Positions 7,755 through 16,283 of a stretch of 64,000 nt of DNA are shown one piece after another. Under the pieces are notes generated by a model that was not told where the DNA came from, did not search any database, and was given only the letters and a program-made list of their open reading frames with translations. The translations under genes were made by a program, and so were the position numbers. This DNA is from Methylobacterium sp. 2A (GTDB lineage Bacteria > Pseudomonadota > Alphaproteobacteria > Rhizobiales > Beijerinckiaceae), in the NCBI RefSeq assembly GCF_009806555.1, contig NZ_VUOK01000021.1, forward strand, positions 124,001-188,000, written 5' to 3'. Position 1 is the stretch's first letter; the number at the start of each line of letters is the position of its first letter.

Positions 7755-9059
7755 GTGACGGCAATCGAAGCCATCCACGCCCTCGCCCACAGGCTCACGG
7801 GCCTCGACTACCCACACGGCCACTGGTGGATCGTCGCCGATGCCCTCCTCGTCTTCGTCGTGGCGCCCGCGTGGACCGCGTGGCTCGTCGGCCGCGCCGC
7901 ACTGCGCCGCCGTCGGCGGACGGCGGATGCTATCGCAGCGGCGGGAGCCACCGATGCCCTGCGGGACGCTCCGTCCCGTAGCCGTCGGCATCGCGGCTTC
8001 GCGCTCCGGCCGGGACGGCGCCTGGAGGCATACGTCCTGGGTGCCACGGCGGGCATTCAGGTCCGCCTGGTCTTCCTGTCTCTCGCCACGCTGCCGGCCG
8101 CCTGGCTGACCCTTGAGATACCCAAGCACATCGTCAACCACACGCTCGACGACGCGCGGGGCGACGGGCATCCCGGCATGACGTTCCTGGGACTCCCCCT
8201 CGGCCGCACGGAACTCCTGTTCGCCCTGTGCGCCGGCTACCTCGCCGTCCTCACCGTAAACGGCCTCCTGAAGTACGCGGCGAACCGGGTCCGCGGACGC
8301 GTCAACGAGCGCGTCGTGCGCCGCCTGCGCCTGGCCGTCCTGCGGCGCGTGCGGACGGAGCGCTCGGTCGAACGCCGCACGACGCTCTCCGCCGTGGCGG
8401 TCCAGGAGGTCGAGCCCATCGGCTACTTCGGCGGCAGCCTTGTCGCGGTCCCCATCGTGCAGGGGGGCGTGCTGGTCACGAGCGTCGCCTTCCTCCTGCT
8501 CCAGGACGTCGCCCTTGCCTTTGCCGCGCTGATCATGCTGCCGGTGCAGCTCACGGTCCTGCCGCGCCTCCAAAGGCGCCTGAACGCGAAGGTCCGGCAG
8601 CGCGTCCTCGCCACGCGGACGCTGGGCGCCCTCGTCACCACGCCCGAGGTCGCCGGGCGCCCAGGCCTCGCCCCTTCCGCGGCGGAGCGCGATCCACCCG
8701 CCTCGTCGTTGCGGCGTCACATGGCGCACGTCGAAGAGCTTGAGCGGCTCCGCGTCGCCATCAACGACATGAAGGGCGGCATCAAGAGCCTGTACAACTA
8801 CACGTCCAACCTCACGCCGTTCTTCTTCTTCCTGATCGGCGGCTATCTCGTCGTGCAAGGCCGCCTCACCCTCGGCGCCCTGGTGGCGGCGCTCGCGGCC
8901 TACAAGGAAATCGCGCCGGCCCTCAGGGAGCTGTTCGATTTCGCCCAGGATTGGTCGGACGCGACCGCGCGCTTCGCCGAGGTCACGCGGGCCGTCGACA
9001 TTCCGGCCGCCGTTCAGCCAGGTATCGCGAGGCCGGCGTCGGCACGGGAGGCGGCCTAG
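7755..9059 (+). CDS. ABC-transporter-like transmembrane protein without ATPase domain
   Basis: A 434-residue protein starting at GTG. Hydrophobic segments cluster at about 26-48, 98-120, 150-172, 215-265 and 350-380, in the arrangement of an ABC exporter membrane domain (type 1 fold). One stretch (GGIKSLYNYTSNLTPFFFFLIGGYLVVQGRLTLGALVA) is very like the end of such domains. No Walker A, signature or Walker B motif is present. The protein ends in a short tail, and no ATPase follows in the next 326 bp. It is either an orphan half-transporter that uses a distant ATPase or a membrane protein that has lost its ATPase. Confidence 0.7.
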   Translation: MTAIEAIHALAHRLTGLDYPHGHWWIVADALLVFVVAPAWTAWLVGRAALRRRRRTADAIAAAGATDALRDAPSRSRRHRGFALRPGRRLEAYVLGATAGIQVRLVFLSLATLPAAWLTLEIPKHIVNHTLDDARGDGHPGMTFLGLPLGRTELLFALCAGYLAVLTVNGLLKYAANRVRGRVNERVVRRLRLAVLRRVRTERSVERRTTLSAVAVQEVEPIGYFGGSLVAVPIVQGGVLVTSVAFLLLQDVALAFAALIMLPVQLTVLPRLQRRLNAKVRQRVLATRTLGALVTTPEVAGRPGLAPSAAERDPPASSLRRHMAHVEELERLRVAINDMKGGIKSLYNYTSNLTPFFFFLIGGYLVVQGRLTLGALVAALAAYKEIAPALRELFDFAQDWSDATARFAEVTRAVDIPAAVQPGIARPASAREAA

Positions 9060-9385
9060 CCGATGCGCGCTCACGCCATGCGTTTCCCCGAACGCGGACG
9101 CTCCTCTTCCGCCGCCCGGGGGCCCGCGCCGGACGAGGCTCGGCCGCGGCCGTCTCGGGTCGCGAAGCCGCTCGCGGGAGACGAGGTGCCGCCTTCGGTG
9201 CTTCCAGCCGCGACAACCCTGCGGGGCCTGCGCCCGCCCGGCCCCGTTCGACCGCCCAGGATGCGACCGTACCGCGGAATTCCCCGGCATCCGCCGACGC
9301 GGGACGGTCGCGAGGTCGGATCGGTCGCGGCGTTCAAGCTCGGCCGCGAGCGCCGATGGGACCCGGTGCGACGGGAGGTGGGGCG
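9060..9385. other. intergenic stretch without a supported gene
   Basis: 326 bp of GC-rich sequence between the ABC-type membrane protein and the MerR regulator. Open frames exist, but their translations are low-complexity Arg/Pro/Ala sequence with no recognisable motif. In particular no trace of an ABC ATPase is seen. It must hold the leader of the MerR gene; I could not pick out a promoter. Confidence 0.4.
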
Positions 9386-9841
9386 ATGAGGATCGGGGAG
9401 GCGGCACGCGCCTGCGGGATCTCGCCCAAGATGATCCGCTACTACGAGCGCACCGGTCTGATCCCATCGCCGACCCGGTCGGTCTCGGGCCATCGCGTCT
9501 ACGCCGAGGAGGAGGTGCGGACGCTGCGGTTCGTGCACCGCGCCCGCCTCCTCGGCTTCTCGGTCGCCGACACCGCCACCCTTCTGCGCCTGTGGCGCGA
9601 TGAGGCGCGTGCCAGCGCCGGGGTGAAGGACCTGGCCCTTCGGCGCGCGACCGACCTGGAAAGACGCGCCGCCGCGCTCGCGGACGCCGCGGCCTCGTTG
9701 CGGGGGCTCGCCGGGATATGCCCCGGCGATGACCGTCCGGAATGCCCGCTGCTCGACGCCCTCGCCCGCGAGCCCGCCCGGGCGGGCGGAGGACCCACCT
9801 CAGCCCGGCCCGCGCGGATCGAGGCCGGTCCGACCGAATGA
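9386..9841 (+). CDS. CueR-like MerR-family copper-responsive regulator
   Basis: A 151-residue MerR protein: winged-helix N-terminus (MRIGEAARACGISPKMIRYYERTGLI), dimerisation helix, and a C-terminal metal loop CPGDDRPEC. The two Cys are eight positions apart, as in CueR (C112/C120 in E. coli), the signature of +1 ion (Cu, Ag) sensing. GGGAGG upstream supports the ATG at 9386. It should activate a promoter with an overlong spacer by untwisting the DNA. A matching operator is present upstream of copA at 12,962-12,992. Confidence 0.9.
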   Translation: MRIGEAARACGISPKMIRYYERTGLIPSPTRSVSGHRVYAEEEVRTLRFVHRARLLGFSVADTATLLRLWRDEARASAGVKDLALRRATDLERRAAALADAAASLRGLAGICPGDDRPECPLLDALAREPARAGGGPTSARPARIEAGPTE

Positions 9842-9922
9842 CGGGCGCGTTACGGGTCGGAGACGATCCGGGGCACGGGTGCGCTCACCCCGCGCGCATG
9901 GTCGACGTCCGCGGGACGCGGG

Positions 9923-10201
9923 TCAGCGCCGTTGCGCCGTGTTGCCCGGTTGGGTCCGGAGGGAACGCCGGAGCTGACCGCATCGCGCGGCCAGCAAGGC
10001 CGGGGTCTCGCCCGGCGCGAGGACGGCCTCGCCGTGGTCGGCGGCGGCGCAGCGGCCCAACATCTCGTTGAGCGTCCTCCCGTCCACCGCCCTGATTCCG
10101 TAGCCCTTCATACCCGGCTCCGTGACGGCCTGCGCTTGAGCGGATCCGAGGCCAGCCAGGAGCGCGAGCGCGGCGAGGCGTGGTCGAGAGGTGTAAGGCA
10201 C
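9923..10201 (-). CDS. small exported protein, function unknown
   Basis: A 92-residue product with a clear signal peptide (RLAALALLAGLGSAQAQA) and a short mature domain with two Cys (GRCAAAD, AARCGQL). I prefer the GTG at 10201, which has GGAG nine bases upstream; a longer frame opens at 10240. It lies 110 bp downstream of copB on the same strand, so it may be the third gene of the copA-copB unit. No family was recognised. Confidence 0.5.
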   Translation of the reverse strand: MPYTSRPRLAALALLAGLGSAQAQAVTEPGMKGYGIRAVDGRTLNEMLGRCAAADHGEAVLAPGETPALLAARCGQLRRSLRTQPGNTAQRR

Positions 10202-10311
10202 GGCCGATCTCCACGGTTCGGCGAAGGAAGGCACCGCCACGGACGTGTCAGGAGGCGGCCCCTCTACCTCCGCGTGGCAATGGATGGGGGATCGGCCGGC
10301 CCGGGACCCTC

Positions 10312-11106
10312 TCAGTACCAGAGGCGCAGGCCGGCCAGCGCCCGCACGTCGCCGGTGCCCTCGCCGGACCGGCGCCGGTAATTCGCCGTGCCGCCCAGGA
10401 ACTGCTGGTAGGAAAGGCCGACGTAGGGTGCGATCTCGCGGGTGAACTCGTAGCGCAGGCGCAGGCCCATATCGATGTCCGATACCCCCGAACCGAGCTC
10501 CCGGCCGCGGTCGGCCTTCGAGTAGGCGTTCATCTCGATCTGCGGCTGCAGGATCAGGCGCTGCGTCAGGTAGAGGTCATAGGAGGCGTTTCCCCGGAAC
10601 GCGAAGCGGCCGTTGTCGCTGGCGTAGCCGGTCAGTTCGAGGTTCCAGAACCCGATGGCCAGCCCCTGGACGCCGAAGGCCGCCCAGGTGCGGTTGCGCA
10701 GGCTGTCGATGTCCGAGCGCACGCCGACCTGCATGTCGAAATAGGTCGAGATCGGCCGGGTGTAGAGGGCCTCATGGTCGCCGTCCGAGAAACGTCCACG
10801 ATTGCCGGCGTTGTAGCGACCCTCCGATTTCAGCCACAGCTTGTTGTAGTCGTCCCCGATCCATGCCTGTCCGTCGTAACGGAAGTAGCTCCCGTCCCCG
10901 AAGCGACCCTCGAACTGGTTGAGGAAGGCATGGGCGTACACCCGGTCGTCGAGGATCGGGTTGCCGTAGGGCGCGGCGCCCTGCAGCGTATCCGGCCCGA
11001 GGCGCGTGCCGCCGTTGAGCAGCCCGGTCACGCTCTGCGCCAGGACGCCGGAGGGCGCGAGGACGATGAGCGGGACGACGAGCGCGAGGGTGGCGGGCGC
11101 GCGCAT
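10312..11106 (-). CDS. copB: copper resistance protein B (CopB), outer membrane
   Basis: A 264-residue exported beta-barrel protein of the CopB family. After the signal peptide (ALVVPLIVLAPSGVLAQ) come family stretches such as NPILDDRVYAHAFLNQFEGR, then YDGQAWIGDDYNKLWLKSEG and IAPYVGLSYQQFLGGTANYRR, ending in the aromatic LRLWY of an outer-membrane barrel. CopB is shorter than many homologues because the Met/His-rich N-terminal extension is missing. The start ATG overlaps the copA stop (ATGA at 11105-11108), so the two are coupled. It acts with CopA in outer-membrane copper handling. Confidence 0.9.
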   Translation of the reverse strand: MRAPATLALVVPLIVLAPSGVLAQSVTGLLNGGTRLGPDTLQGAAPYGNPILDDRVYAHAFLNQFEGRFGDGSYFRYDGQAWIGDDYNKLWLKSEGRYNAGNRGRFSDGDHEALYTRPISTYFDMQVGVRSDIDSLRNRTWAAFGVQGLAIGFWNLELTGYASDNGRFAFRGNASYDLYLTQRLILQPQIEMNAYSKADRGRELGSGVSDIDMGLRLRYEFTREIAPYVGLSYQQFLGGTANYRRRSGEGTGDVRALAGLRLWY

Positions 11107-12908
11107 CACGCCCCCCTCGGCAGCACGCGCAGGGTACGGAACATGCCGGCCTCGAAATGATACAGGATGTGGCAGTGCAGCGGCCACTGCCCGGTCGCCA
11201 CGGGGGTGACCAGCATCGACAGCTTCTCGGCCGGAGCGACGCTGACCGTGTGCAGGTAAGGTCGATGCCGCCCGTGCCCGTTCTCCAGCTCCATCCACAT
11301 GCCATGCAGGTGGATCGGGTGGCTCATCATCGTCTCGTTGATCATCACGAGCCGGAATCGTTCCCCTACGGTCACGTCGATCGGTCCGACCTCGGTGAAC
11401 TTCTTGCCGTCGAAACCCCAGATCATGCGCTGCATGTTGCCGCTGAGCCTGAGCACGATCTCGCGGGTCGGCTGGCGGTCGTCGACGCCGGGGTTGATCG
11501 AGCGCAGGTCCGAGTAGGTGAGCACACGACGGTTCAGCTGGTTCAGGCCGTCACCGGGGATGCGGGTGCGGTCGCTCAGCATCTTCGGCTTCATCTGGAC
11601 CTCGACGCCGGTCTCGTCGAGCTCGACGCCGGGCGGCGGCTTCGCCATGGGCTGGTGGCCCGCGAGGCGACGCTCGTCCGGCACGATCTCGCGGGCATGC
11701 TCGCCGAGGATGCCCCCGATGCGCGAGCCGTCGGGATGGGACGCGCCGATCTGGTCGCGGCCCATCATGCCCTGCATGCCCATGTCGGTCATGGTCCGCA
11801 GCGGCCGCGGGTCGAAGGGCGGGATCTCCGCCTCCATCCCCGGCCGGGGCGCGAGCGTTCCGCGGGCGTATCCGGAGCGGCCGAGGTCCTGCGCGAAGAT
11901 GGTGTAGGCCCGCGCCTCGCGCGGGCGCACGATCACGTCGTATGTCTCGGCCACGCCGATGCGGAACTGGTCGACCGACACCGGGACGACGTCGTTGCCG
12001 TGGACGTTGACCACGCTCATGGTCAGGCCGGGGATGCGCAGGTCGTAGTAGGTCGCCGCCGAGGCGTTGATGATGCGCAGCCGGACCCGCTCGCCGGGCC
12101 GGAACAGGGCCGTCCAGTTCGCCCCGGGCGGCTGTCCGTTCATCAGGTAGGTGTAGGTCTCGCCGGACGGTGCCTCCAGGCCGGACGGGTCCATGCGCGA
12201 CTCGGACTCGTGCCAGCGCTCCTTGATCGTGTCGGCGAGCCCGCTGCGCTCGGCGTCGGCAAAGAACGTCCCGACAGTGCGCTTGCCGAAATTGTAGTAG
12301 TCGGCTTGGTACTTCAGCTTGTTCTGGATGCGCCCGGGGTCCTCGTCGGTCCAGTCGCTGAGAAGCACGACGTAATCGCGGTCCGCCTGGACCAGGTCGC
12401 GGCCGCGCGGCTCGATGATCAGCGCGCCGTAGACGCCCTTCTGCTCCTGGTAGCCCATGTGGCTGTGGTACCAGTAGGTGCCGCTCTGCAGCACCGGGAA
12501 GCGGTAGGTGAAGGACTCGCCCGGCTGGATGCCCGGAAACTCCAGGCCGGGCACGCCGTCCATGTCGTTGGGCAGGATGATGCCGTGCCAATGCATGCCC
12601 GTCATCTCGGGCAATTCGTTGCGGACGTTGATGGTGACGACGTCACCCTCGCGCCAGCGCAGCACCGGGCCCGGCACGCCGCCGTTGATGGTATTCGCCC
12701 AGGTCGTGGCGCCGGTCTTGTTGACCGTGCCGCGGGCCAGCGTGAGGTCGTAGCTCGCGGCGCGAGGCACGGTGGCCTCGCCGGGGCTCGCCAGGGCGAA
12801 CGCGGAGCGGCTGCGCGCCGCGAGACCCGCGGCGGCGCAGGCGCCGAGGCCGGAGATGAACCGGCGGCGCGTCTGCGCCGGACCGTCCCACAGGAGCGGT
12901 GCCACCAT
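11106..12908 (-). CDS. copA: copper-resistance multicopper oxidase CopA
   Basis: A 600-residue PcoA/CopA-family oxidase with a Tat signal (QTRRRFISGLGACAAAGLAA). Copper-ligand motifs run in order: HWHGI, WYHSHMGYQ, HPIHLHGMW and HCHILYHFEAGM. A Met-rich copper-binding segment (MTDMGMQGMMG) lies near residue 380. The enzyme oxidises and sequesters periplasmic copper. It is shorter in its Met/His repeats than Pseudomonas CopA but otherwise complete. It is the first gene of the minus-strand copA-copB unit and lies downstream of the CueR-type promoter. Confidence 0.95.
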   Translation of the reverse strand: MVAPLLWDGPAQTRRRFISGLGACAAAGLAARSRSAFALASPGEATVPRAASYDLTLARGTVNKTGATTWANTINGGVPGPVLRWREGDVVTINVRNELPEMTGMHWHGIILPNDMDGVPGLEFPGIQPGESFTYRFPVLQSGTYWYHSHMGYQEQKGVYGALIIEPRGRDLVQADRDYVVLLSDWTDEDPGRIQNKLKYQADYYNFGKRTVGTFFADAERSGLADTIKERWHESESRMDPSGLEAPSGETYTYLMNGQPPGANWTALFRPGERVRLRIINASAATYYDLRIPGLTMSVVNVHGNDVVPVSVDQFRIGVAETYDVIVRPREARAYTIFAQDLGRSGYARGTLAPRPGMEAEIPPFDPRPLRTMTDMGMQGMMGRDQIGASHPDGSRIGGILGEHAREIVPDERRLAGHQPMAKPPPGVELDETGVEVQMKPKMLSDRTRIPGDGLNQLNRRVLTYSDLRSINPGVDDRQPTREIVLRLSGNMQRMIWGFDGKKFTEVGPIDVTVGERFRLVMINETMMSHPIHLHGMWMELENGHGRHRPYLHTVSVAPAEKLSMLVTPVATGQWPLHCHILYHFEAGMFRTLRVLPRGA

Positions 12909-12961
12909 GCGATCCTTCCTGGGCCGCGGCGGAGAGCCGGGCTAGAGGCCAAGATCTCGCG

Positions 12962-12992
12962 AAGTTGCGGCCTTCCCACGTGGGAGGATCAA
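12962..12992 (-). promoter_or_regulatory. CueR-type copper promoter for copA-copB
   Basis: Read on the minus strand: a -35 TTGATC (12987-12992), then a 19-bp spacer holding the dyad CCTCCCACGTGGGAAGG, then a -10-like CAACTT (12962-12967). This follows the layout of the E. coli copA promoter, which has CTTGACCTTCC...GGAAGG and a 19-bp spacer. It sits 54 bp upstream of the copA start. A CueR-like regulator with the matching metal loop is encoded at 9,386. Confidence 0.65.
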
Positions 12993-13331
12993 GCTCGGCG
13001 CCCCTCCGGTGACGCGCTTCCCGATCCGGTGTGGCGCACCGGCAACAAGGCGGCTGCCGGCGCGGCGCCTTGGGCGATCCGGGACGATACGGTTCAGTCG
13101 TTGCTCCGGAGGCGGTCCGATGCGGACCGCAGGTCGGCCCCGACCGACCGCCGGGCCGCCGGCGGCCCGGTCAGCCGGTCGCGAGGCGCCTTGACGGCGG
13201 AAGCCGTCACGTCGATGACGTGCGCCCCGATGTCCTGGCCCCCGGACGTCGATTTTCCGCCCGGCGCGTGTCCCCCAGCCGTCCCCTCGCGCACGGCTGT
13301 CCGTGCTGGTGCCTTGGCAGCAAGGTCCCTC
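12993..13331. other. divergent intergenic region without supported gene
   Basis: About 340 bp between the copA promoter and the nitrilase-like gene. Translations in all frames are Arg/Pro/Ala rich without motifs. It should contain the leader of the rightward nitrilase-like gene. An AAGG lies eight bases before the chosen ATG. No convincing -35/-10 pair was seen. Confidence 0.35.
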
Positions 13332-14642
13332 ATGCAGAGCCTGACCCGGTCGGCGTGGCTGGCCAAGATCGCCGACGTCGCCGCGAACCTGTCGATCGAC
13401 CCTGACGACGTGGAGACCTGGCGGCTCGCCCTCGTGCGCGTCTGGACCCTGCTGCCGCTCGCGCCGGTGACGGCGCAGGGTACCTACGGGACGCTCCCGG
13501 AGGCCGATATCGTGGCTGCGGGCGACGCGGCCTACGCCCTCGGGGGTCTCGCGCCGGGGGCGTTGAACCTGCCGGGAAGCGACAGCGACGCGGTCCGCCT
13601 GACGAAGTTGGGGGGCTGGCTGCGGGCCGCCGAGCGCAAGATCGCCGACATGGACACCGGCCGGCCCGTCCGGGACCCGAACGACGATTGGTACCACGCG
13701 GTCGATGGGCAGGGCTTCTTTCTCGTTCCGTTGCCGCGCAGCGCCTGGCGCTCTCCCTACCTGCCGGGAGCCCTGCCGCGGCCGTACACGCGTCGCGCCC
13801 TGCTGCTGTCCCGCATCGTTCCGGCGGTGATCCGAGGCCTCCCGGTCCGCTTCACCGTCCACCCGCGGACCGGCCTCGACGGCTCGGCCCTGACCTTCGG
13901 GGCGTCGCTGTTCCCGGGCTTCGATGTGCTGCCCGAGGACGAGGACGACGAGCGATACTTCCTGGCGCGGGCGGCGGTCGGGCCGACGCCGGAGGCCGTC
14001 AGGTCCGACGTCGCCGAGGCCGCGCGCCGTTCCTGCTTCGCGCACGTGTTCCCGGAGCTGACGTTGATGCCGGACCTGCGCGAGCTCGTGCCCGGGACGC
14101 TCGCGCGCGCGGACTGGAACGGCGATGGCGAGACCAGGCTCGGTCCCGACCTCGTCGTCGCCGGCTCATGGCACGTGCGCGACGGCGAGAGCGCCTGGAA
14201 CGAGGCCGTGGTCTACGACGGCGCCGGCCGGGAACTCCTGCGCTTCCGCAAGCTCTTCCCGTACAGGGACAAGGATGGCCGCTTCGAACAGATCGAACTG
14301 GGGGAGGCGCTGGAAGTGCTCGTGACGCGGCGCGGCCTGTTCGGCTTCGGCGTCTGCCTCGACTTCTGCCAGAGGGTGACACCCGTCCTGACCGAACTCG
14401 ACGTCGATTGGATGATCATCCCGTCCTGCGGCGACTGGCGGACCATGAGGGATCACCTCGGCGCCGCGCACCAGCTCCAGGTCAGCTTCGACACGCGAAG
14501 CTTCGTCGTCCAGCAGGTCTACCCGGAGCGGGAGGACGGCGGCTTCGGTTACGTCCTCGCCGCGCCGGAGCGGGTGGGCGACCTCCGCGAGGCCGACCTA
14601 CTCGTTTCACAATCTTTCACCGTTTATACGGTCCTGCCGTAA
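13332..14642 (+). CDS. nitrilase-fold (carbon-nitrogen hydrolase-like) protein
   Basis: 436 residues. The C-terminal 250 carry the nitrilase-superfamily triad in order: Glu in FPELTLMP (about residue 240), Lys in FRKLFPYRD (about 304) and Cys in FGVCLDFCQ (about 341). They are followed by the usual IIPSCGDW strand. The N-terminal 200 residues are not part of a standard nitrilase and I cannot assign them. The enzyme would hydrolyse or transfer an amide/nitrile; the substrate is unknown. A 69-bp junction leads to a winged-helix protein on the same strand, so the pair probably forms one functional unit. Confidence 0.7.
   Translation: MQSLTRSAWLAKIADVAANLSIDPDDVETWRLALVRVWTLLPLAPVTAQGTYGTLPEADIVAAGDAAYALGGLAPGALNLPGSDSDAVRLTKLGGWLRAAERKIADMDTGRPVRDPNDDWYHAVDGQGFFLVPLPRSAWRSPYLPGALPRPYTRRALLLSRIVPAVIRGLPVRFTVHPRTGLDGSALTFGASLFPGFDVLPEDEDDERYFLARAAVGPTPEAVRSDVAEAARRSCFAHVFPELTLMPDLRELVPGTLARADWNGDGETRLGPDLVVAGSWHVRDGESAWNEAVVYDGAGRELLRFRKLFPYRDKDGRFEQIELGEALEVLVTRRGLFGFGVCLDFCQRVTPVLTELDVDWMIIPSCGDWRTMRDHLGAAHQLQVSFDTRSFVVQQVYPEREDGGFGYVLAAPERVGDLREADLLVSQSFTVYTVLP
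14605..14620 (+). repeat. TTTCAC tandem repeat, left arm of operator-like inverted pair
   Basis: TTTCACAATCTTTCAC: two TTTCAC units ten bases apart, one helical turn, inside the 3' end of the nitrilase-like gene. Its reverse complement matches the element at 14677-14692 at 13 of 16 positions. It may be a binding site for the winged-helix protein encoded immediately downstream. Confidence 0.5.
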
Positions 14643-14645
14643 ACG
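14621..14645 (+). terminator. stem-loop spanning the stop of the nitrilase-like gene
   Basis: CGTTTA-TA-CGG pairs with CCGTAAACG around a TCCTG loop, with TA bulged on the left arm. It covers the last codons and the TAA. No T-run follows. It could be a weak terminator or, with the flanking TTTCAC repeats, part of a regulatory region. Confidence 0.3.
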
Positions 14646-14676
14646 CCCCGTTGACTTGCGGCCACCACACTCCAAT

Positions 14677-14692
14677 GTGAACCTTTGTGAAA
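14677..14692 (+). repeat. GTGAA tandem repeat, right arm of operator-like inverted pair
   Basis: GTGAACCTTTGTGAAA, the inverted counterpart of 14605-14620. It ends 19 bp before the preferred start of the winged-helix gene. A possible -35 (TTGACT, 14651-14656) lies 17 bp before a weak -10-like AATGTG that overlaps this repeat, so a protein bound here would block transcription. Autoregulation is inferred. Confidence 0.45.
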
Positions 14693-14711
14693 CGTCGCTC
14701 CGGAGATGGCC

Positions 14712-16283
14712 ATGCGCGGTGACCCCAGACAGCGTCGCCTCGACGAGATCGCCCTCGGCGAGGTCGGCCCGGTCGATGCCTTCGCCCTGCTGAGGGACCT
14801 GTTGTCCGAGGACGCGCCGAAGTTCGCCAGGGGCGTCTATCTGGCCCTCCAGGAGGTCGTCTGGCGCCTCGTCGCGAACCGGGTGGCCGGTCCCGAGACG
14901 GCGCAGTGGCTCGACACCTGTGGTCGGGCGAGCGTCCTGATGCGCCAAGGCGGGGCGGAGGCCACCGCGCACCAGGTCGCGGCGCTCGCCGACATCGTCG
15001 AGCGCAACGCCCGCTTCTTCGAGGCCCAGCCGGTCGGCGAGGTCCTGGGTAAGCGGCACGTCCTGGACGTTCTCCGGCTGCTGGCCGGGAGCGCGGGCCG
15101 GATGAGCCGCGCGGCCGTCCTCGAAGCGACGGGCCTCGGCCAGTCCAACCTCTCGCGCATGCTCACGATGCTGGAGGGGCACGGGCTGGTCCGGCGCGAT
15201 AGGTCGGGGCGCGAAGCCGAGCTGGCCCTCACGGCGTCGGGCAGGGCCGCCGTTGCGCGGCCGGGGACCGAGGCTGCCCCGGTGCGACCCGAGACCGTCT
15301 GGCAGGCGTGCGGGATCGGCATCTGCGTCTCCACGGGCGATGGCACGGTCCTGTCGGCAAATCGCGAGTTCGAGCGGGTGGTCGGCACCTCGGCCGAGGT
15401 GGCGCTCGCCGCCGTCTCGGCCGGGACGGGCGTCGAGGATGTCGGAACGGCGGAGAACCGCTGGGCCCGCCGGATCGAGGCCGGGGAGGCCGAAGGCGGG
15501 ATGACGTCCGTCTGGGTCGACGTCAGCGACCTTCGCCTCGCCTTGGCCGAGGCGGAGATGCGGGCGTCGGCCGCCGAGGCGAAGGTCGCCGGCTTGAGGG
15601 AGGCCCTCGCCAAGGCACAGGCGAACGCGGCGGCGGCGGAGCGACGCCTTCACCGCCAGCACCTCTCGGTCGAGATGGTTCGGGAACGTGCGGTGGGACG
15701 TCTCGGAAGCATGGCCAGCCTCGTCCATGAGCGTTTCCCCAAGACGATCTCCGCCGCACGGCAGGGCGAGGAGATACCTTACCTGCAGATCGTGGCCATC
15801 AAGGAGGCATTGAACAACCTGCTGGATGTCCAGGCACATTCGCCGCGCCCGTATGAGGCTGCACGCAAGAGCGGCCTCACGCTTATCAGGGAGGTCGTCA
15901 ACTCGGCCTATGCGCTGACGAATTCGAAGGTGGTGGTGGATTATCCGGACTGGCTGCGAACCCAGAAGGCCGACTACATGGCCCTGGTCGAGCCGCTCAG
16001 CCATTTCCTCCTGACGACATGCGGCGACGTGAAGATGAGCATCGACCGGGACGACCGGAACGTGTTCGTTCACGGCGTCGGACATCCATTCCAGGAATGC
16101 CGGGGGCCCCGGTCCCGGGCCTTCGTGTCCATGGACGCCAAGGCGATGGATGCCTTCGCGGAGACCTGGGCCGGACCGGAGGTCGACGTCCGGATCACCG
16201 GCAGCCCGTCGCGCGACCACGGCATCGGATTTCGCATGAGCGTCCCTCGCGGCGTGGACCGTAGCCGCGAAACGACGGCGTAG
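14712..16283 (+). CDS. winged-helix / PAS-like / coiled-coil regulator paired with nitrilase-like protein
   Basis: 523 residues. An N-terminal helical region is followed by a MarR/ROK-type winged helix at about residues 115-175 (HVLDVLRLLAGSAGRMSRAAVLEATGLGQSNLSRMLTMLEGHGLVRR). A PAS-like segment follows (GIGICVSTGDGTVLSANREFERVVG), then an Ala/Glu coiled coil (about 275-320), then a C-terminal domain of about 190 residues with histidine-kinase-like layout. That domain lacks the H-box and the N/G boxes of an active kinase. I chose ATG 14712 because GGAG at 14702-14705 is six bases away; ATG 14706 directly abuts it. It is a likely ligand-sensing regulator of the preceding gene. Confidence 0.65.
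   Translation: MRGDPRQRRLDEIALGEVGPVDAFALLRDLLSEDAPKFARGVYLALQEVVWRLVANRVAGPETAQWLDTCGRASVLMRQGGAEATAHQVAALADIVERNARFFEAQPVGEVLGKRHVLDVLRLLAGSAGRMSRAAVLEATGLGQSNLSRMLTMLEGHGLVRRDRSGREAELALTASGRAAVARPGTEAAPVRPETVWQACGIGICVSTGDGTVLSANREFERVVGTSAEVALAAVSAGTGVEDVGTAENRWARRIEAGEAEGGMTSVWVDVSDLRLALAEAEMRASAAEAKVAGLREALAKAQANAAAAERRLHRQHLSVEMVRERAVGRLGSMASLVHERFPKTISAARQGEEIPYLQIVAIKEALNNLLDVQAHSPRPYEAARKSGLTLIREVVNSAYALTNSKVVVDYPDWLRTQKADYMALVEPLSHFLLTTCGDVKMSIDRDDRNVFVHGVGHPFQECRGPRSRAFVSMDAKAMDAFAETWAGPEVDVRITGSPSRDHGIGFRMSVPRGVDRSRETTA

Noticed and set aside
11157..13331. N-terminal extension of the nitrilase-like frame across copA
   Set aside because: This part is antisense to copA and low complexity; the real start is near 13,332.
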